From: Tunturibacter gelidoferens
GTDB taxonomy: Bacteria; Acidobacteriota; Terriglobia; Terriglobales; Acidobacteriaceae
DNA: 64,000 bases
NCBI RefSeq assembly: GCF_040358255.1
Contig: NZ_CP132938.1
Location: forward strand, 3,658,001 to 3,722,000
Direction of reading: 5' to 3'
Made by a program: the position numbers and the translations under genes. Below the pieces are notes generated by a model. The model had not been told where the DNA came from. It ran no database searches and was given only the letters and a program-made list of their open reading frames with translations. Positions 43,694 through 53,292 of this stretch are shown piece after piece. The stretch's first letter is position 1. The number at the start of each line of letters is the position of its first letter.

Positions 43694-44443
43694 CTATCCA
43701 TGTTTCTCAGTGTAATCGTCGCTCGATCTGCGCACCGAACCGCTCTCATCCAACCATCCATAGATCCCCTCTGCCAAATTCTTAGCAGCAGCAGAACTAT
43801 GTCTTCCCAACTTCATCAAACCCGACCACGAGCCCGGCCGCACCGCAACATGCGCGAGAAACGGCAACATCTTCAACCTCCCATTTTCTGCAACAAACGG
43901 ATTCAAGTCAGGCAACTGCGCATCTGCATCATCCGAGACGGCCTTGAAGCAGTAGAACGGGATACCCTTCTTCAACGCCATCCGGGCAATCGTCGCCGCC
44001 TCCATATCCACAAGCCCCGCCCCGTAACTCGCTGCTAACCGCTTCTTCTCTCGTTCATCAGCTACCCACGTCGTAGTCGCCAGTACCGGCCATGCCGGCT
44101 GAAAGTCCGCCGGACGAAACCGTTCTCCCGTCTTCGTATCGACGACCAAAGAGACACCGGAAACAGACTCTGCCGCAATAGCTCCATCCAGAGCACCCGC
44201 CCATCCCACCGAGCAAACAGCGTCAACCGCAGCAACCTTCTCAACCTCAACAAAGGCCACAGCAGCCCTCACTTCACCCATGCCCGCACAAGCGGCAATC
44301 CAACACCCATCCGCGTGGCGGTACTCCCACACCGAACACCCTTTACCCGACTGTCTGCGCTTCCAACTTTCTGCGCCTCGGCCACGAATCAGCGGCTTCA
44401 GCTCGCCTTCCAGAGCAGCAATAATCGCAATGTTTCCCTTCAT
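43694..44443 (-). CDS. hpnG: Hopanoid-associated nucleoside phosphorylase
   Basis: 249 residues, purine nucleoside phosphorylase fold. AIIAALEGELKPL opens the first strand, AACAGMGEVRA follows, and YGAGLVDMEAATIARMALKK contains the catalytic MEA motif; FYCFKAVSDDAD is the distal strand. HpnG removes adenine from adenosylhopane to give ribosylhopane (established for the family). Start ATG 44443 overlaps the hpnA stop codon in ATGA, so the two are coupled. Annotated from motifs plus position between hpnA and the dehydrogenase. Confidence 0.85.
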   Translation of the reverse strand: MKGNIAIIAALEGELKPLIRGRGAESWKRRQSGKGCSVWEYRHADGCWIAACAGMGEVRAAVAFVEVEKVAAVDAVCSVGWAGALDGAIAAESVSGVSLVVDTKTGERFRPADFQPAWPVLATTTWVADEREKKRLAASYGAGLVDMEAATIARMALKKGIPFYCFKAVSDDADAQLPDLNPFVAENGRLKMLPFLAHVAVRPGSWSGLMKLGRHSSAAAKNLAEGIYGWLDESGSVRRSSDDYTEKHG

Positions 44444-45450
44444 GCCACCAGCCCATCCAGTGGCGGCGCATAACCATGTGCAACGAACCACTCGATCGCC
44501 GCTCGCAGCGCACTATAAACAGGCAGCACTTGAAATCCCAGCTCCCGCTCCGCCTTGGCCGAAGAAGCAAACATCATCTTCTGCCCCATCCGGACGGCTT
44601 CTACGGTCGCACGCGGCTCCTTGCCCCTCAACTTGCCGGTAAAGTTTTCATCGAAGAACGCAAAGGCCATCGCCACTGCATGCGGCACCTTCACAGTCGG
44701 AGAAGGCAGTCCAGTGATCGCCGACATACGATCCAGAATCTGCTTTAGCGTAAGATTCTCCCCGCCAAGAATGTATCGCTCTCCCGGAGTTCCACGCTCG
44801 AGCGCGACGACATGCATCCGCGCCACCTCGGCCACATCCACCAGGTTCAATCCGGTATCCACATACGCAGGAAAATTTCGATTCAGGAAATCAACGATGA
44901 TCCTTCCCGTTGGCGTAGGCTTCGAATCGCCAGGACCAATCGGCGTTGTAGGATTCAGGATCATCACATGCTGGCCAGCCTTCGCCGCTTTGATGGCCTC
45001 GAACTCTCCAAGAAACTTAGACCGCTTGTAATGCCCAATCATCTCCGACAACGAGACCGGAGACCCCTCGTCTACGATCGTCCCATCTTTCTTGAACCCC
45101 ATCGTCGCCACGCTCGAGGTATAGACCACACGTTGCACCCCAGTCTCGCAAGCAAGCTTTAGCAACTCCCGCGTACCAGTCACATTGGCTGCATACATCT
45201 GGTCCGGATCACGCACCCACAGACGATAATCCGCAGCGACATGAACCAGAGCATCGCAGCCCACTAATGCCGAGCGCAGCTTCTCCGGCTCCCGGAGATC
45301 CCCGGTCACCATCTCTGCATCAATGCCAGCAAGGGAGTCCAGCCTGCTCGTCTGTCGAGTCAGCAGCCGAAGGCTGGCGCCCTCTGCCGCATAACTCCTC
45401 GCCACATGGCCTCCGACGAAGCCCGTCGCTCCCGTAATAAATACGCGCAC
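44440..45450 (-). CDS. hpnA: Hopanoid-associated NAD-dependent sugar epimerase
   Basis: Extended SDR, about 336 residues. The dinucleotide motif VFITGATGFVGGHVARSYAA is at the very start; catalytic residues are in VVYTSSVATMGF and the YKRSK (Tyr-x-x-x-Lys) of MIGHYKRSKFLGEFEA; GPGDSKPTPTG follows. A GTG at 45450 is preferred as start (GGAAAG seven bases upstream); a GTG two codons earlier is possible. HpnA is a regular member of hopanoid operons, with its exact reaction unproven. It follows the unknown 149-residue gene after 84 bases. Confidence 0.9.
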   Translation of the reverse strand: MRVFITGATGFVGGHVARSYAAEGASLRLLTRQTSRLDSLAGIDAEMVTGDLREPEKLRSALVGCDALVHVAADYRLWVRDPDQMYAANVTGTRELLKLACETGVQRVVYTSSVATMGFKKDGTIVDEGSPVSLSEMIGHYKRSKFLGEFEAIKAAKAGQHVMILNPTTPIGPGDSKPTPTGRIIVDFLNRNFPAYVDTGLNLVDVAEVARMHVVALERGTPGERYILGGENLTLKQILDRMSAITGLPSPTVKVPHAVAMAFAFFDENFTGKLRGKEPRATVEAVRMGQKMMFASSAKAERELGFQVLPVYSALRAAIEWFVAHGYAPPLDGLVA

Positions 45451-45534
45451 TCTCACTCTTTCCAGCCAAACTGGCAGATAACCCTGGAAAAACACCAACC
45501 TGCTACCCGGCAAACTCTACGCCCGACAGCGGTC

Positions 45535-45984
45535 TTAGTCCAGCTTCTCCGGCTCGATCTGGATGTTCTGTTCGCCGGCTGCCTTCTTCTCCCAGTACTT
45601 CTTCACCCAGGCTTCGAAGGTCTTGCCCGCCGCCGTATCGCGGCCGCTGAACGCAAGCGCAGCGATCTCAGAGTAAGCAATGCTCACCTTCGCCTTTGCG
45701 TCGTTGGATGGAATCACACGAACAAACGAGTCTTCCAGAGAAGCTCCCCGCTGTCGATCGAACAGATACCCAACCACCTGCGAGCCATCCTTCTGCGTGA
45801 TCGTAATATCGCCGCGATAGTCGAATGCCTTCTCCAGCGCCTCACGAATCTCCGCGTCACTCGCCAGCGCCGGAATCCAGCCCTCAAGCTGTTCCCTCTC
45901 ACGTCCCGCCGCTACTTCAATCTCGTCTGGATTCTCATGCGCCAACTGCGCCAGCTTTGCGGACTCCTGTGTCTCGGTCGCCAT
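45535..45984 (-). CDS. Unknown protein inside the hopanoid operon
   Basis: 149 residues, soluble, acidic N-terminus (helical, QESAKLAQLAHENPDEIEVA), then a region with FDYRGDITITQKDGSQVVGY and FDRQRGASLEDSFVRVIPSN, followed by VSIAYSEIAALAFSGRDTAA and a helical tail. The central part resembles small beta-barrel RNA- or ligand-binding folds, but I cannot name a family. It starts two bases before the hpnH stop region, so it is translationally linked to hpnH. Position suggests a role in adenosylhopane synthesis or its control (inference). Confidence 0.8.
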   Translation of the reverse strand: MATETQESAKLAQLAHENPDEIEVAAGREREQLEGWIPALASDAEIREALEKAFDYRGDITITQKDGSQVVGYLFDRQRGASLEDSFVRVIPSNDAKAKVSIAYSEIAALAFSGRDTAAGKTFEAWVKKYWEKKAAGEQNIQIEPEKLD

Positions 45985-45986
45985 CG

Positions 45987-47123
45987 TTAGTCTCCTGAAA
46001 CCTCTTGAAGTTCAGACGCGCTATTGGTTACAGGCGCACCGATCTGTACCAGCGGTCCATAGCTCGCAGGCTTCCACTCATTCAACAGCTTCATCGCACC
46101 TTCGTCTTCATACTTGCTGAAGAAGATTCCCTTCGCAGTCTGCAGCAGCCCCTTCAACGAGCTGAAGGTGTAATTCACACCGCTGGCCTCATAGCCAGAG
46201 TGCACCATGCAGTTCGCGCACTGCGGATTCCCGCTCTCGGTCCCGTAGTTCGACCACTCCACCGTCTCCATCAACTCCTTGAAGCTATCCGCATAGCCAT
46301 CCTGCAGCAGGTAGCAAGGCTTCTGCCAGCCGAAGATACTGAACGTCGGCATCCCCCACGGCGTGCAGGTCAGATCCTTCTTGCCCATCAGGAATTCCAT
46401 GAAGATGGGCGAAGCATTGAAGCGCCATGTCTTTTTACGATTCGAGAGGATCGACCGAAACAACTTCTTCGAGCGCGCGCGTCCAAGAAAGTGTTTCTGA
46501 TCAGGAGCTTTGTCGTAGGTATATCCCGGCGAGACCATCATGCTCTCCACCCCGGCCACCATCAACTCATCGAAGTGCGCGCGAACGCTGTTGGGATCGG
46601 CTCCATCAAACAAAGTAGTGTTCGTCGTCACGCGGAAGCCGGCCTCAACCGCAACCCGCACACCCTCCATCGCAATGTCGTATCCACCCTCGCGGCAGAC
46701 AGAAAAGTCGTGATGCTCGCGCTGACCATCCACGTGAACCGAGAACGAAAGATACTTGCTCGGTTTGAACAGGTGCAATTTTTCCTTCAACAGCAGAGCA
46801 TTGGTGCACATATAAACGTACTTCTTCCGCGCGACCAGGCCCGCAACGATCTCCGGCATCTGAGGGTGCAGCAGCGGTTCCCCACCCGGAATCGCGACCA
46901 TCGGCGTCCCGCACTCCTCAACCGCCTTGAAGCATTCCTCTGGCGAGAGCTCTGCCTTCAGAATGTGTGCGGGATACTGAATCTTTCCGCATCCGGCGCA
47001 GGCCAGATTGCAGCGAAACAACGGTTCCAGCATCAGCACGAGCGGATACTTCTTCCGGCCCATCATCTTCTGCTTCAAAACGTAAGTTGCAACCGTCCAG
47101 GCTTGCGAGACTGGCACTGCCAT
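45987..47123 (-). CDS. hpnH: Adenosyl-hopene transferase (radical SAM)
   Basis: 378 residues. The radical-SAM cluster CNLACAGCGK (Cys38, Cys42, Cys45; CxxxCxxC) binds 4Fe-4S; AIPGGEPLLHPQM is the SAM glycine motif. A C-terminal SPASM-like region has CYLLQDGYADSF and CANCMVHSGYEASG. HpnH joins the 5'-deoxyadenosyl radical to hopene (diploptene), the first step of C35 hopanoid side-chain building (established). It follows shc by 54 bases and is nearly contiguous with the unknown gene. Confidence 0.96.
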   Translation of the reverse strand: MAVPVSQAWTVATYVLKQKMMGRKKYPLVLMLEPLFRCNLACAGCGKIQYPAHILKAELSPEECFKAVEECGTPMVAIPGGEPLLHPQMPEIVAGLVARKKYVYMCTNALLLKEKLHLFKPSKYLSFSVHVDGQREHHDFSVCREGGYDIAMEGVRVAVEAGFRVTTNTTLFDGADPNSVRAHFDELMVAGVESMMVSPGYTYDKAPDQKHFLGRARSKKLFRSILSNRKKTWRFNASPIFMEFLMGKKDLTCTPWGMPTFSIFGWQKPCYLLQDGYADSFKELMETVEWSNYGTESGNPQCANCMVHSGYEASGVNYTFSSLKGLLQTAKGIFFSKYEDEGAMKLLNEWKPASYGPLVQIGAPVTNSASELQEVSGD

Positions 47124-47177
47124 CGATGTCTCCTCCAGATAACTTCCAGATAAATTCTTGCCAAGCGGCTTACTGGG

Positions 47178-49202
47178 TTAGTGAGCCGTACCGCTCTTCA
47201 TCGCACGTTCGTAGGTCGTCAATGCCAGCAGCGGGAAGTACTGTTTGTAAAGGTGGTATCCGAGATAGAACACACGTGGGAAACCGGTACCCGTGTAGTA
47301 GCTCTCGCCATTGCGTCCGGGAACCAGCTCATCCCAGCTTCCATCTTCATGCTGACGATCCACCAGCCAGCGAATACCTTTCGCCACGGAATCAGAGCGT
47401 GTATCCCCCGCAGCCAGCAATCCAAGCACAGCCCACGCCGTCTGAGAGGGCGTACTCGGTCCAATGCCACGCTGATTCGGATCGTCGTAGGTTCCGCAGG
47501 TCTCGCCCCACCCTCCGTCAGCGTTCTGCACCATGCGAATCCACTCGGCTGCCTGTTGCACGGCTGGCTCATGATTCCAGAAGCCCATCGCCTCAAGCCC
47601 GCGCAGCACCAGGAACGTTCCGTAGAGATAGTTGACGCCCCAGCGCCCGAACCAGCTCCCGTCCGGCTCTTGCTCCTTCAAGATGAACTGGATCGCCTTC
47701 TCCACACGTGGATCGCTTCTCGTAACGCCATACAGCGCCAGCATCTCCAACATGCGGCCCGTGATATCGACCGTCGGCGGATCGAGCATCGCGTTATGGT
47801 CCGCAAACGGGATGTACTGAAAGATCATCTTGGTGTTGTCGCGATCAAAACTCGCCCAGCCACCGTTCTTGCACTGCATCGCCCAAATCCAATTCAGGGC
47901 GCGCTGGCAAGCATCATACTGATTCCGTTCACGCGGATTATCTACGCAATTGAGCGCAAGCAGAACCTGTCCAGTATCATCCACATCCGGATAAAACTCA
48001 TTGTTGAACTCGAAGTACCAGCCGCCCGGCTCAACATTCTTGACCTTCTCCGCCCAGTCGCCCTTCTGGCGTACTTCTTTGGACAGAATCCAATCCGCAG
48101 CCTTCAACATACGCGGATCATCTCTGCGAACGCCTGCCTCCCCAAGGGCATACATCGCCTGGGCCGTATCCCAAACCGGCGGAAAGCAGGGCTGCATGCG
48201 AAATGTAGGCGTCGAATAGTCGTCCGTTCCATCAGGACAATCGATACCAAGCTTCTCAAACTCATCAAGCGCACGAATCAACTGAGGATCATCCACCGAC
48301 CGTCCCAGGCACCGCAGAGCCACGATCGAGTTCAACATGGCCGGATAGATCGCACCCAATCCATCGGACTTCTCGAAACGCTCCAGCATCCACTCTTCCG
48401 CCCGCTTCAGCGCAATCTTGCGCAACGGACGAATATGAACCCGTTCCGCCAGGTGCGCAATCCGGTCGAGAGCAAGGAAGACGTTGCGCCAGCCAAATGG
48501 CTTTTTCTTATCCCAGCGAAGATGCAGATTGGCATTCTCGCGCCCACCCACGAAAAGCTCCTCAATCCCCTGCTCCGGAGCCAGTTTCTTGAACGGCTTC
48601 TTCGCATAAATGATCGACAGCGGAACAAGAATGCCGCGCGACCACGAAGAGATCTCATAGATGTTGAAGTAGCACCAGTTTGGAAAAAGAACAATCTCCG
48701 GTGGAATTGCCGGTACTGCGTCGTAATCGTACTGCCCCAGCGCGCACAGATAGATCTTCGTAAACGTGTTGCACTCGACGACGCCGCCGTGCGCTAGCAC
48801 CCACTCACGGGCCTTCACCAGCACCGGATGATCCTTCGACCATCCCATCAGCTTCAAAGCAAGATAGGCTTTGACCCCATAACTGATGTTCGACGGCCCA
48901 CCTGGGAACAGTCCCCAGCCCCCGTCGTCATTCTGATGACGAAGAATCTCATTGATCGCGCGTTCCATCCGGCCCGGTTCGCCGGTTCCCAGCAGCGTAT
49001 GCATGAAGATGTAGTCAGACTCCAGCATGCTGTCTGCTTCGAGTTCGCCGCACCAGTAACCATCGGGATGTTGCTGTTCGAACAGCCACTTTTTGGCGCG
49101 CGTCACACCTTCGGCAATGCGCTCCAGGCCAACATCCATCCGGCCAAAGCGTGGCTGGGCCAGCTGATCGGCGCCCTTCGGATTACTTGCAGATATCCCC
49201 AT
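47178..49202 (-). CDS. shc: Squalene-hopene cyclase
   Basis: Membrane-associated class II terpene cyclase, 674 residues. The catalytic Asp motif is PDVDDTGQ (about residue 405), which protonates squalene. Several QW repeats are visible, for example QEPDGSWFGRWGVNYLYGTF, NADGGWGETC and HEDGSWDE. The ATG at 49202 is used (a TTG lies three codons earlier). It produces hopene/hopanol for membrane ordering. It is the first cyclase gene of the operon, 48 bases after ispH. Confidence 0.97.
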   Translation of the reverse strand: MGISASNPKGADQLAQPRFGRMDVGLERIAEGVTRAKKWLFEQQHPDGYWCGELEADSMLESDYIFMHTLLGTGEPGRMERAINEILRHQNDDGGWGLFPGGPSNISYGVKAYLALKLMGWSKDHPVLVKAREWVLAHGGVVECNTFTKIYLCALGQYDYDAVPAIPPEIVLFPNWCYFNIYEISSWSRGILVPLSIIYAKKPFKKLAPEQGIEELFVGGRENANLHLRWDKKKPFGWRNVFLALDRIAHLAERVHIRPLRKIALKRAEEWMLERFEKSDGLGAIYPAMLNSIVALRCLGRSVDDPQLIRALDEFEKLGIDCPDGTDDYSTPTFRMQPCFPPVWDTAQAMYALGEAGVRRDDPRMLKAADWILSKEVRQKGDWAEKVKNVEPGGWYFEFNNEFYPDVDDTGQVLLALNCVDNPRERNQYDACQRALNWIWAMQCKNGGWASFDRDNTKMIFQYIPFADHNAMLDPPTVDITGRMLEMLALYGVTRSDPRVEKAIQFILKEQEPDGSWFGRWGVNYLYGTFLVLRGLEAMGFWNHEPAVQQAAEWIRMVQNADGGWGETCGTYDDPNQRGIGPSTPSQTAWAVLGLLAAGDTRSDSVAKGIRWLVDRQHEDGSWDELVPGRNGESYYTGTGFPRVFYLGYHLYKQYFPLLALTTYERAMKSGTAH

Positions 49203-49250
49203 GAAAAACAAACTCTCTGTCTACAAAACTAGTTACCGATACGAAATTCG

Positions 49251-50264
49251 TTACCGGTTTACTGGTGGAGCAGATGCAATCGCCTGAACGATCTCCGGCG
49301 GCAAGCCAAAGCGAACGTTCTCCGGCATCACTTCAACTTCATCGACCGAACCATACCCCATCGTCTGCAGATACTCGACAACGTCCTTTACCAGAACCTC
49401 TGGAGCCGAAGCACCAGCCGTCACAGCAACCGTGTCAACCCCATCAAGCCACTCCGGACGAATAGCATCTGCCGTGTCGATGAGGTATGAATTCGTATCC
49501 AGATTCTTGGAAACCTCGACCAGGCGATTGGAGTTGGAGCTGTTGGTCGACCCAACAACCAGAACCAGGTCCGCTCCGTGAGCAACATTCTTCACCGCAA
49601 CCTGCCGGTTCTCCGTCGCATAGCAGATGTCCTGCGAGTGCGGCCCAACGATGTTGGGAAACTTATTCTTGAGCGCCTGAATCATATCCCGGGCCTCATC
49701 GAGCGATAAGGTCGTTTGCGTCAGATAAGCCACGCGATTCGGATCTGGCACAACAAGGTCCGCAACCTCCTGCACCGTCGAGACAACCTGAGTCACATCC
49801 GGAGCCTCACCCTGTGTACCCTCTATCTCGTCATGGTCACGGTGACCAATCAGCACCAGCGAGTACCCCTGCTTCGCAAATTTAATCGCCTCAACGTGAA
49901 CCTTCGTCACCAGCGGGCAGGTAGCATCCACCACCTTCAGGCCGCGTTCCTTCGCCCGGTCACGGACCGCCGGCGAAACTCCATGAGCCGAGTAAATCAC
50001 CCGCGCTCCCTCCGGAACCTCATCAAGTTCGTTGACGAAGATCGCGCCCTTCTTCGCCAGGTCGGTCACAACATAGCTGTTATGAACAATCTCTTTGCGA
50101 ACATAGATCGGAGCGCCAAAGGTCTCCAGCGCAATCTGCACGATATCGATCGCGCGCACGACGCCGGCACAGAAGCCGCGAGGCTTGAGGAGGAGAACCC
50201 GCTTAGTTTTCGTTTTGTTGCCGCTATCGGTTACAACGGCGTGATCAAGGGTGGTTGTAGTCAC
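49251..50264 (-). CDS. ispH: 4-hydroxy-3-methylbut-2-enyl diphosphate reductase
   Basis: Iron-sulfur enzyme that makes IPP and DMAPP in the last MEP step; 337 residues. Cluster ligands in KPRGFCAGVVRA (Cys32), DATCPLVTKVHVEA, and the third Cys in SQDICYATENRQ; catalytic Glu in IEGTQGEA. The N-terminus has a 20-residue extension. Heading an operon with shc, it ties isoprenoid supply to hopanoid output. The 156 bases upstream contain no other gene; the metallothionein-like gene follows to the right. Confidence 0.96.
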   Translation of the reverse strand: MTTTTLDHAVVTDSGNKTKTKRVLLLKPRGFCAGVVRAIDIVQIALETFGAPIYVRKEIVHNSYVVTDLAKKGAIFVNELDEVPEGARVIYSAHGVSPAVRDRAKERGLKVVDATCPLVTKVHVEAIKFAKQGYSLVLIGHRDHDEIEGTQGEAPDVTQVVSTVQEVADLVVPDPNRVAYLTQTTLSLDEARDMIQALKNKFPNIVGPHSQDICYATENRQVAVKNVAHGADLVLVVGSTNSSNSNRLVEVSKNLDTNSYLIDTADAIRPEWLDGVDTVAVTAGASAPEVLVKDVVEYLQTMGYGSVDEVEVMPENVRFGLPPEIVQAIASAPPVNR

Positions 50265-50419
50265 GTCCCTAGTATACCGCGTTCAACCCCATCTAAGCAC
50301 AGAATTGAACCATTGTAGGTGCAGCATCACAAGTCGAGAAAGCAACGAAAGTCGCACAAATAATAGAACCTTCTCGAGGTCTCCGGCATCGTCTTGGCGT
50401 CGTCCTATGGGTCCGAAAC

Positions 50420-50575
50420 CTAGAGCTTCTGGCCAGCACAGGCCGGGTGACCGCAATCGCACTGCAGCTTCGTCTCACCCTTTGCTGTTTCACAGTATGC
50501 TGAACAGTACTTCTGTCCTGCAGGTGGGGTGCATAGACAACCTTTCATAGCGCATTTCTTGGAATCGTCCGACAT
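50420..50575 (-). CDS. Bacterial metallothionein-like protein (51 residues)
   Basis: Very small Cys-rich protein starting MSDDSKKCAMKGCLCTPPAG. The pattern C-x3-GC-x-C, KYCSAYCETA, and a C-terminal C-x-CGHPAC follows prokaryotic metallothioneins of the SmtA/BmtA type, which bind Zn, Cd or Cu through Cys and His. Eight Cys and one His in 51 residues. AGGAGGATGAG immediately before the ATG is one of the best ribosome binding sites in the window. It lies 155 bases upstream of ispH and may be separate. It is too short for usual ORF cut-offs. No metal regulator is adjacent. Confidence 0.8.
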   Translation of the reverse strand: MSDDSKKCAMKGCLCTPPAGQKYCSAYCETAKGETKLQCDCGHPACAGQKL

Positions 50576-50643
50576 CTCATCCTCCTGGATAGCATCTCCT
50601 CACTCGGATGCGTATGCGGTCTCACAAGATGTGCGGCAAACCA

Positions 50644-52338
50644 TCATCGACTGCTTTCCAATAGGTGTTCTGCGTGTTTGAGACTGGTTTCCGTCAGCTT
50701 CGCCCCACTCAACATGCGTGCAATCTCGTGGGTTCGCTCCGAATTCTCCATCCGACGAACCTCTGTCTGCGTGCGGCCGCGTTTCTCCGTCTTTTCAATC
50801 AGGAAGTGCTGATCCCCAAACGCCGCAATCTGCGGCAGATGGGTAATACACAGCACCTGCTGGCCCTTCGACAAGGTCTTCAGCTTCCGCCCAACCGCCT
50901 CCGCCGCTCGTCCGCCGATGCCAATATCGATCTCATCAAAAACCAGCGTCCGCGGAAGAGCCGACTTCTTCTTCCTCCCCGCCCCTCCCGACGCTGCTTC
51001 CTCCACCGTCACCTTCAACGCCAGCATCACCCGCGACATCTCACCACCCGAAGCGATCTCATGCAACGGCTTCATCGGCTCTCCGGCGTTGGTCGCAATC
51101 AGACACTCCACCTGATCCCATCCATGCGCGGTCCAGTTCTCCGAAGACTTCTCCGCCGTAACCCGAACATGAAACCGAGTGCTCATTGCCAGGTCATTGA
51201 TCTGCGCCTCGGCCAGCTTCTCCAGCCGCTTCGCAGCCTCCGCACGTCCACCGGTGAGCTTCGTCGCGACAACTTTGTAAGCCTCCGCATCCCGCTCCTG
51301 CTTCGCCTTCAGTTCAATCAGCAGCGCATCGCGATTCTCAACCTCAGCCAGCTGCCGCGCCGCCTTCGCACCAAAGTCGATGACCTCTTTCAAACTCTGC
51401 CCATACTTCCGCTTCAACCGATCGAGCGCAGCCAGCCGATCTTCAATCTCTTCCAGCCGCCCCGGCGCAGCGTGAACATTGTCAGCAAAATCCCGCACCT
51501 CGGCATCGACGTCTTCAACGATCGCCTTCGCAGCCGCTAACTGTTGCGCAGGCTCCTGAAACCGTGCATCGTACCGAGCCAGCTCCTCCACATGCTTCAA
51601 CGCCGCACCCAGTGCGCCCTCCGCAGAGCTCTCCGATTCATAAAGCAACTCATGCGCGCTCATGGCAGCCGTATAAAGCTTCTCCGCATTCCCCAACACG
51701 CGTTTCTCTGCCTCAAGCTGCGTGTCTTCATCTTCCGCAGTCAACCCAGCCTGGTCGATCTCCTTGCTCTGAAAGCGCCACAGATCCGCCATCCGCAAAC
51801 GGTCCTGCTCGGCAGACTGCAGCTCGTCCAGTTTGTCCGTAGTCGCACGCCACGCAGCAAACGCCTCCGCCACACTATCGATATTCACTCCACCAAAGCG
51901 ATCCAGCAGAATCCGCTGCTGCGCCTGGTCAAACGAGCCCATCGTCTCCCCTTGCGAGTGGACCAGCGCAAGCTCGGGCGCAAGCTGTCGCAACACCCCC
52001 ACAGTCGCTGGCTGATTATTAACAAACACCCGCCCCTTGCCATTCACCAGGATCTCCCGTCGCAGCAAAAGATGATCCGACTCACTGTCGATCCCATTCG
52101 CCTCCAGAATCGCAGCCGCCCCCTGCGTCAGCTCGAAGACGCAGCTAACCACCGCCTTCTCTTCCCCATGACGAACAAAGTCCGCCGATGCCTTTCCTCC
52201 CAGCAGCAGCGCCAGGGCGTCGATCAAGATCGACTTCCCCGCGCCCGTCTCGCCAGTCAGCAGGTTAAGACCAAGCCCGAACGTAGCGACCGCACGGTCG
52301 ATCACAGCATAGTTTTCCGCGCGCAACTCCAGCAGCAT
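50644..52338 (-). CDS. recN: DNA repair protein RecN
   Basis: SMC-like ATPase of recombinational double-strand break repair, 564 residues. Walker A is LTGETGAGKSILIDALALLL near residue 30; a long central coiled coil follows (about 150-360); the signature IASGGEMSRVMLALK and Walker B LVFDEIDIGIGGRAAEAVG are near the C-terminus. The ATG at 52338 starts the homology and has GAGGG upstream; a longer frame upstream lacks family character. In other bacteria recN is LexA-controlled; I see no clear SOS box here. Confidence 0.93.
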   Translation of the reverse strand: MLLELRAENYAVIDRAVATFGLGLNLLTGETGAGKSILIDALALLLGGKASADFVRHGEEKAVVSCVFELTQGAAAILEANGIDSESDHLLLRREILVNGKGRVFVNNQPATVGVLRQLAPELALVHSQGETMGSFDQAQQRILLDRFGGVNIDSVAEAFAAWRATTDKLDELQSAEQDRLRMADLWRFQSKEIDQAGLTAEDEDTQLEAEKRVLGNAEKLYTAAMSAHELLYESESSAEGALGAALKHVEELARYDARFQEPAQQLAAAKAIVEDVDAEVRDFADNVHAAPGRLEEIEDRLAALDRLKRKYGQSLKEVIDFGAKAARQLAEVENRDALLIELKAKQERDAEAYKVVATKLTGGRAEAAKRLEKLAEAQINDLAMSTRFHVRVTAEKSSENWTAHGWDQVECLIATNAGEPMKPLHEIASGGEMSRVMLALKVTVEEAASGGAGRKKKSALPRTLVFDEIDIGIGGRAAEAVGRKLKTLSKGQQVLCITHLPQIAAFGDQHFLIEKTEKRGRTQTEVRRMENSERTHEIARMLSGAKLTETSLKHAEHLLESSR

Positions 52339-52504
52339 AAGGCCCTCAGGCAAACACGTATCGCGAGAATAGCAAACCTCGCTCCCACCCACCATTTCCG
52401 CCAGAAAACAGGGCACACACTCGCACCACAGCAGATGCCCCGCCCCGATTGCCAGCCACATTGCCCCAACCACGATTTACACTAAGTTCTGGTACACAAC
52501 AACT

Positions 52505-53290
52505 ATGGTCTGGACCCTTTCCTTAGCTCTCTACTTTTTTCAGGAAGACCCCTCTGCCGCCGCGCCCCCCGCGGCCTCCAACACCAGCGCCCTGGTAGAG
52601 ATGATCCATAACAGCGGCCCCGTTGCCTTTGCCGTCCTGGTCATCCTGCTTCTCGCCAGCATCTTCTCGTGGGCCATCATGTTCTCCAAGTGGTCGAGCT
52701 TCAGCAGAGCCCACACTCAAAGCCAGCGCTTTGTCCGGGCCTTTCGCAAATCGACTCGCCTCAGCGAAATCGCCGCCGTAGCCGACCAGTTCAGGCCCAG
52801 CCCACTCGTCGCCGTCTTCACGGAGATCCACGACGAGTATCAGCGTCAGAACGGCGGACGCGGCCTCCCCCGCAATCCAGTCGCCCTCGAACGCGCCGCT
52901 CAAACTGCCTCAAGCGAAGCCCTCACCGCGATGGAAAGCCGCATGACCTGGCTTGCCACCATCGCCGCCATCGCTCCCTTCATCGGCCTCTTCGGCACCG
53001 TCATGGGCATCATCGACGCCTTCCACGGCCTCGGCACCGCTGGCGCCGCGACCCTCCGCGCCGTCGCCCCCGGCATCTCGGAGGCCCTCATCACCACCGC
53101 CGCCGGCCTCGTCGTCGCCATTCCCGCCGTCGTCGGCTACAACCAACTCACCGCCCGTCTCCGCGAGTTCGGCGCGCGGATGGACGACTTCGGACGCGAG
53201 CTACTCAACGCCATCGAAAACGCAGCCATGATCAGTCCTCCCAGCCCGCCGCAGCCGCAAGCCGAAGAAGTTCGCAGGAGAACCTTCTAG
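52505..53290 (+). CDS. tolQ: TolQ/ExbB proton channel protein
   Basis: 261 residues, MotA/TolQ/ExbB family, three membrane helices (about 40-62, 155-178 and 195-218). The long cytoplasmic loop sits between the first two. The conserved TIAAIAPFIGLFGTVMGIID and GISEALITTAAGLVVAIPAV pair line the channel. With TolR it energises TolA/TonB. First gene of the Tol-Pal operon; divergent from recN. Conservation of order with tolR, tolA, tolB and pal supports Tol over Exb. Confidence 0.95.
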   Translation: MVWTLSLALYFFQEDPSAAAPPAASNTSALVEMIHNSGPVAFAVLVILLLASIFSWAIMFSKWSSFSRAHTQSQRFVRAFRKSTRLSEIAAVADQFRPSPLVAVFTEIHDEYQRQNGGRGLPRNPVALERAAQTASSEALTAMESRMTWLATIAAIAPFIGLFGTVMGIIDAFHGLGTAGAATLRAVAPGISEALITTAAGLVVAIPAVVGYNQLTARLREFGARMDDFGRELLNAIENAAMISPPSPPQPQAEEVRRRTF

Positions 53291-53292
53291 CC

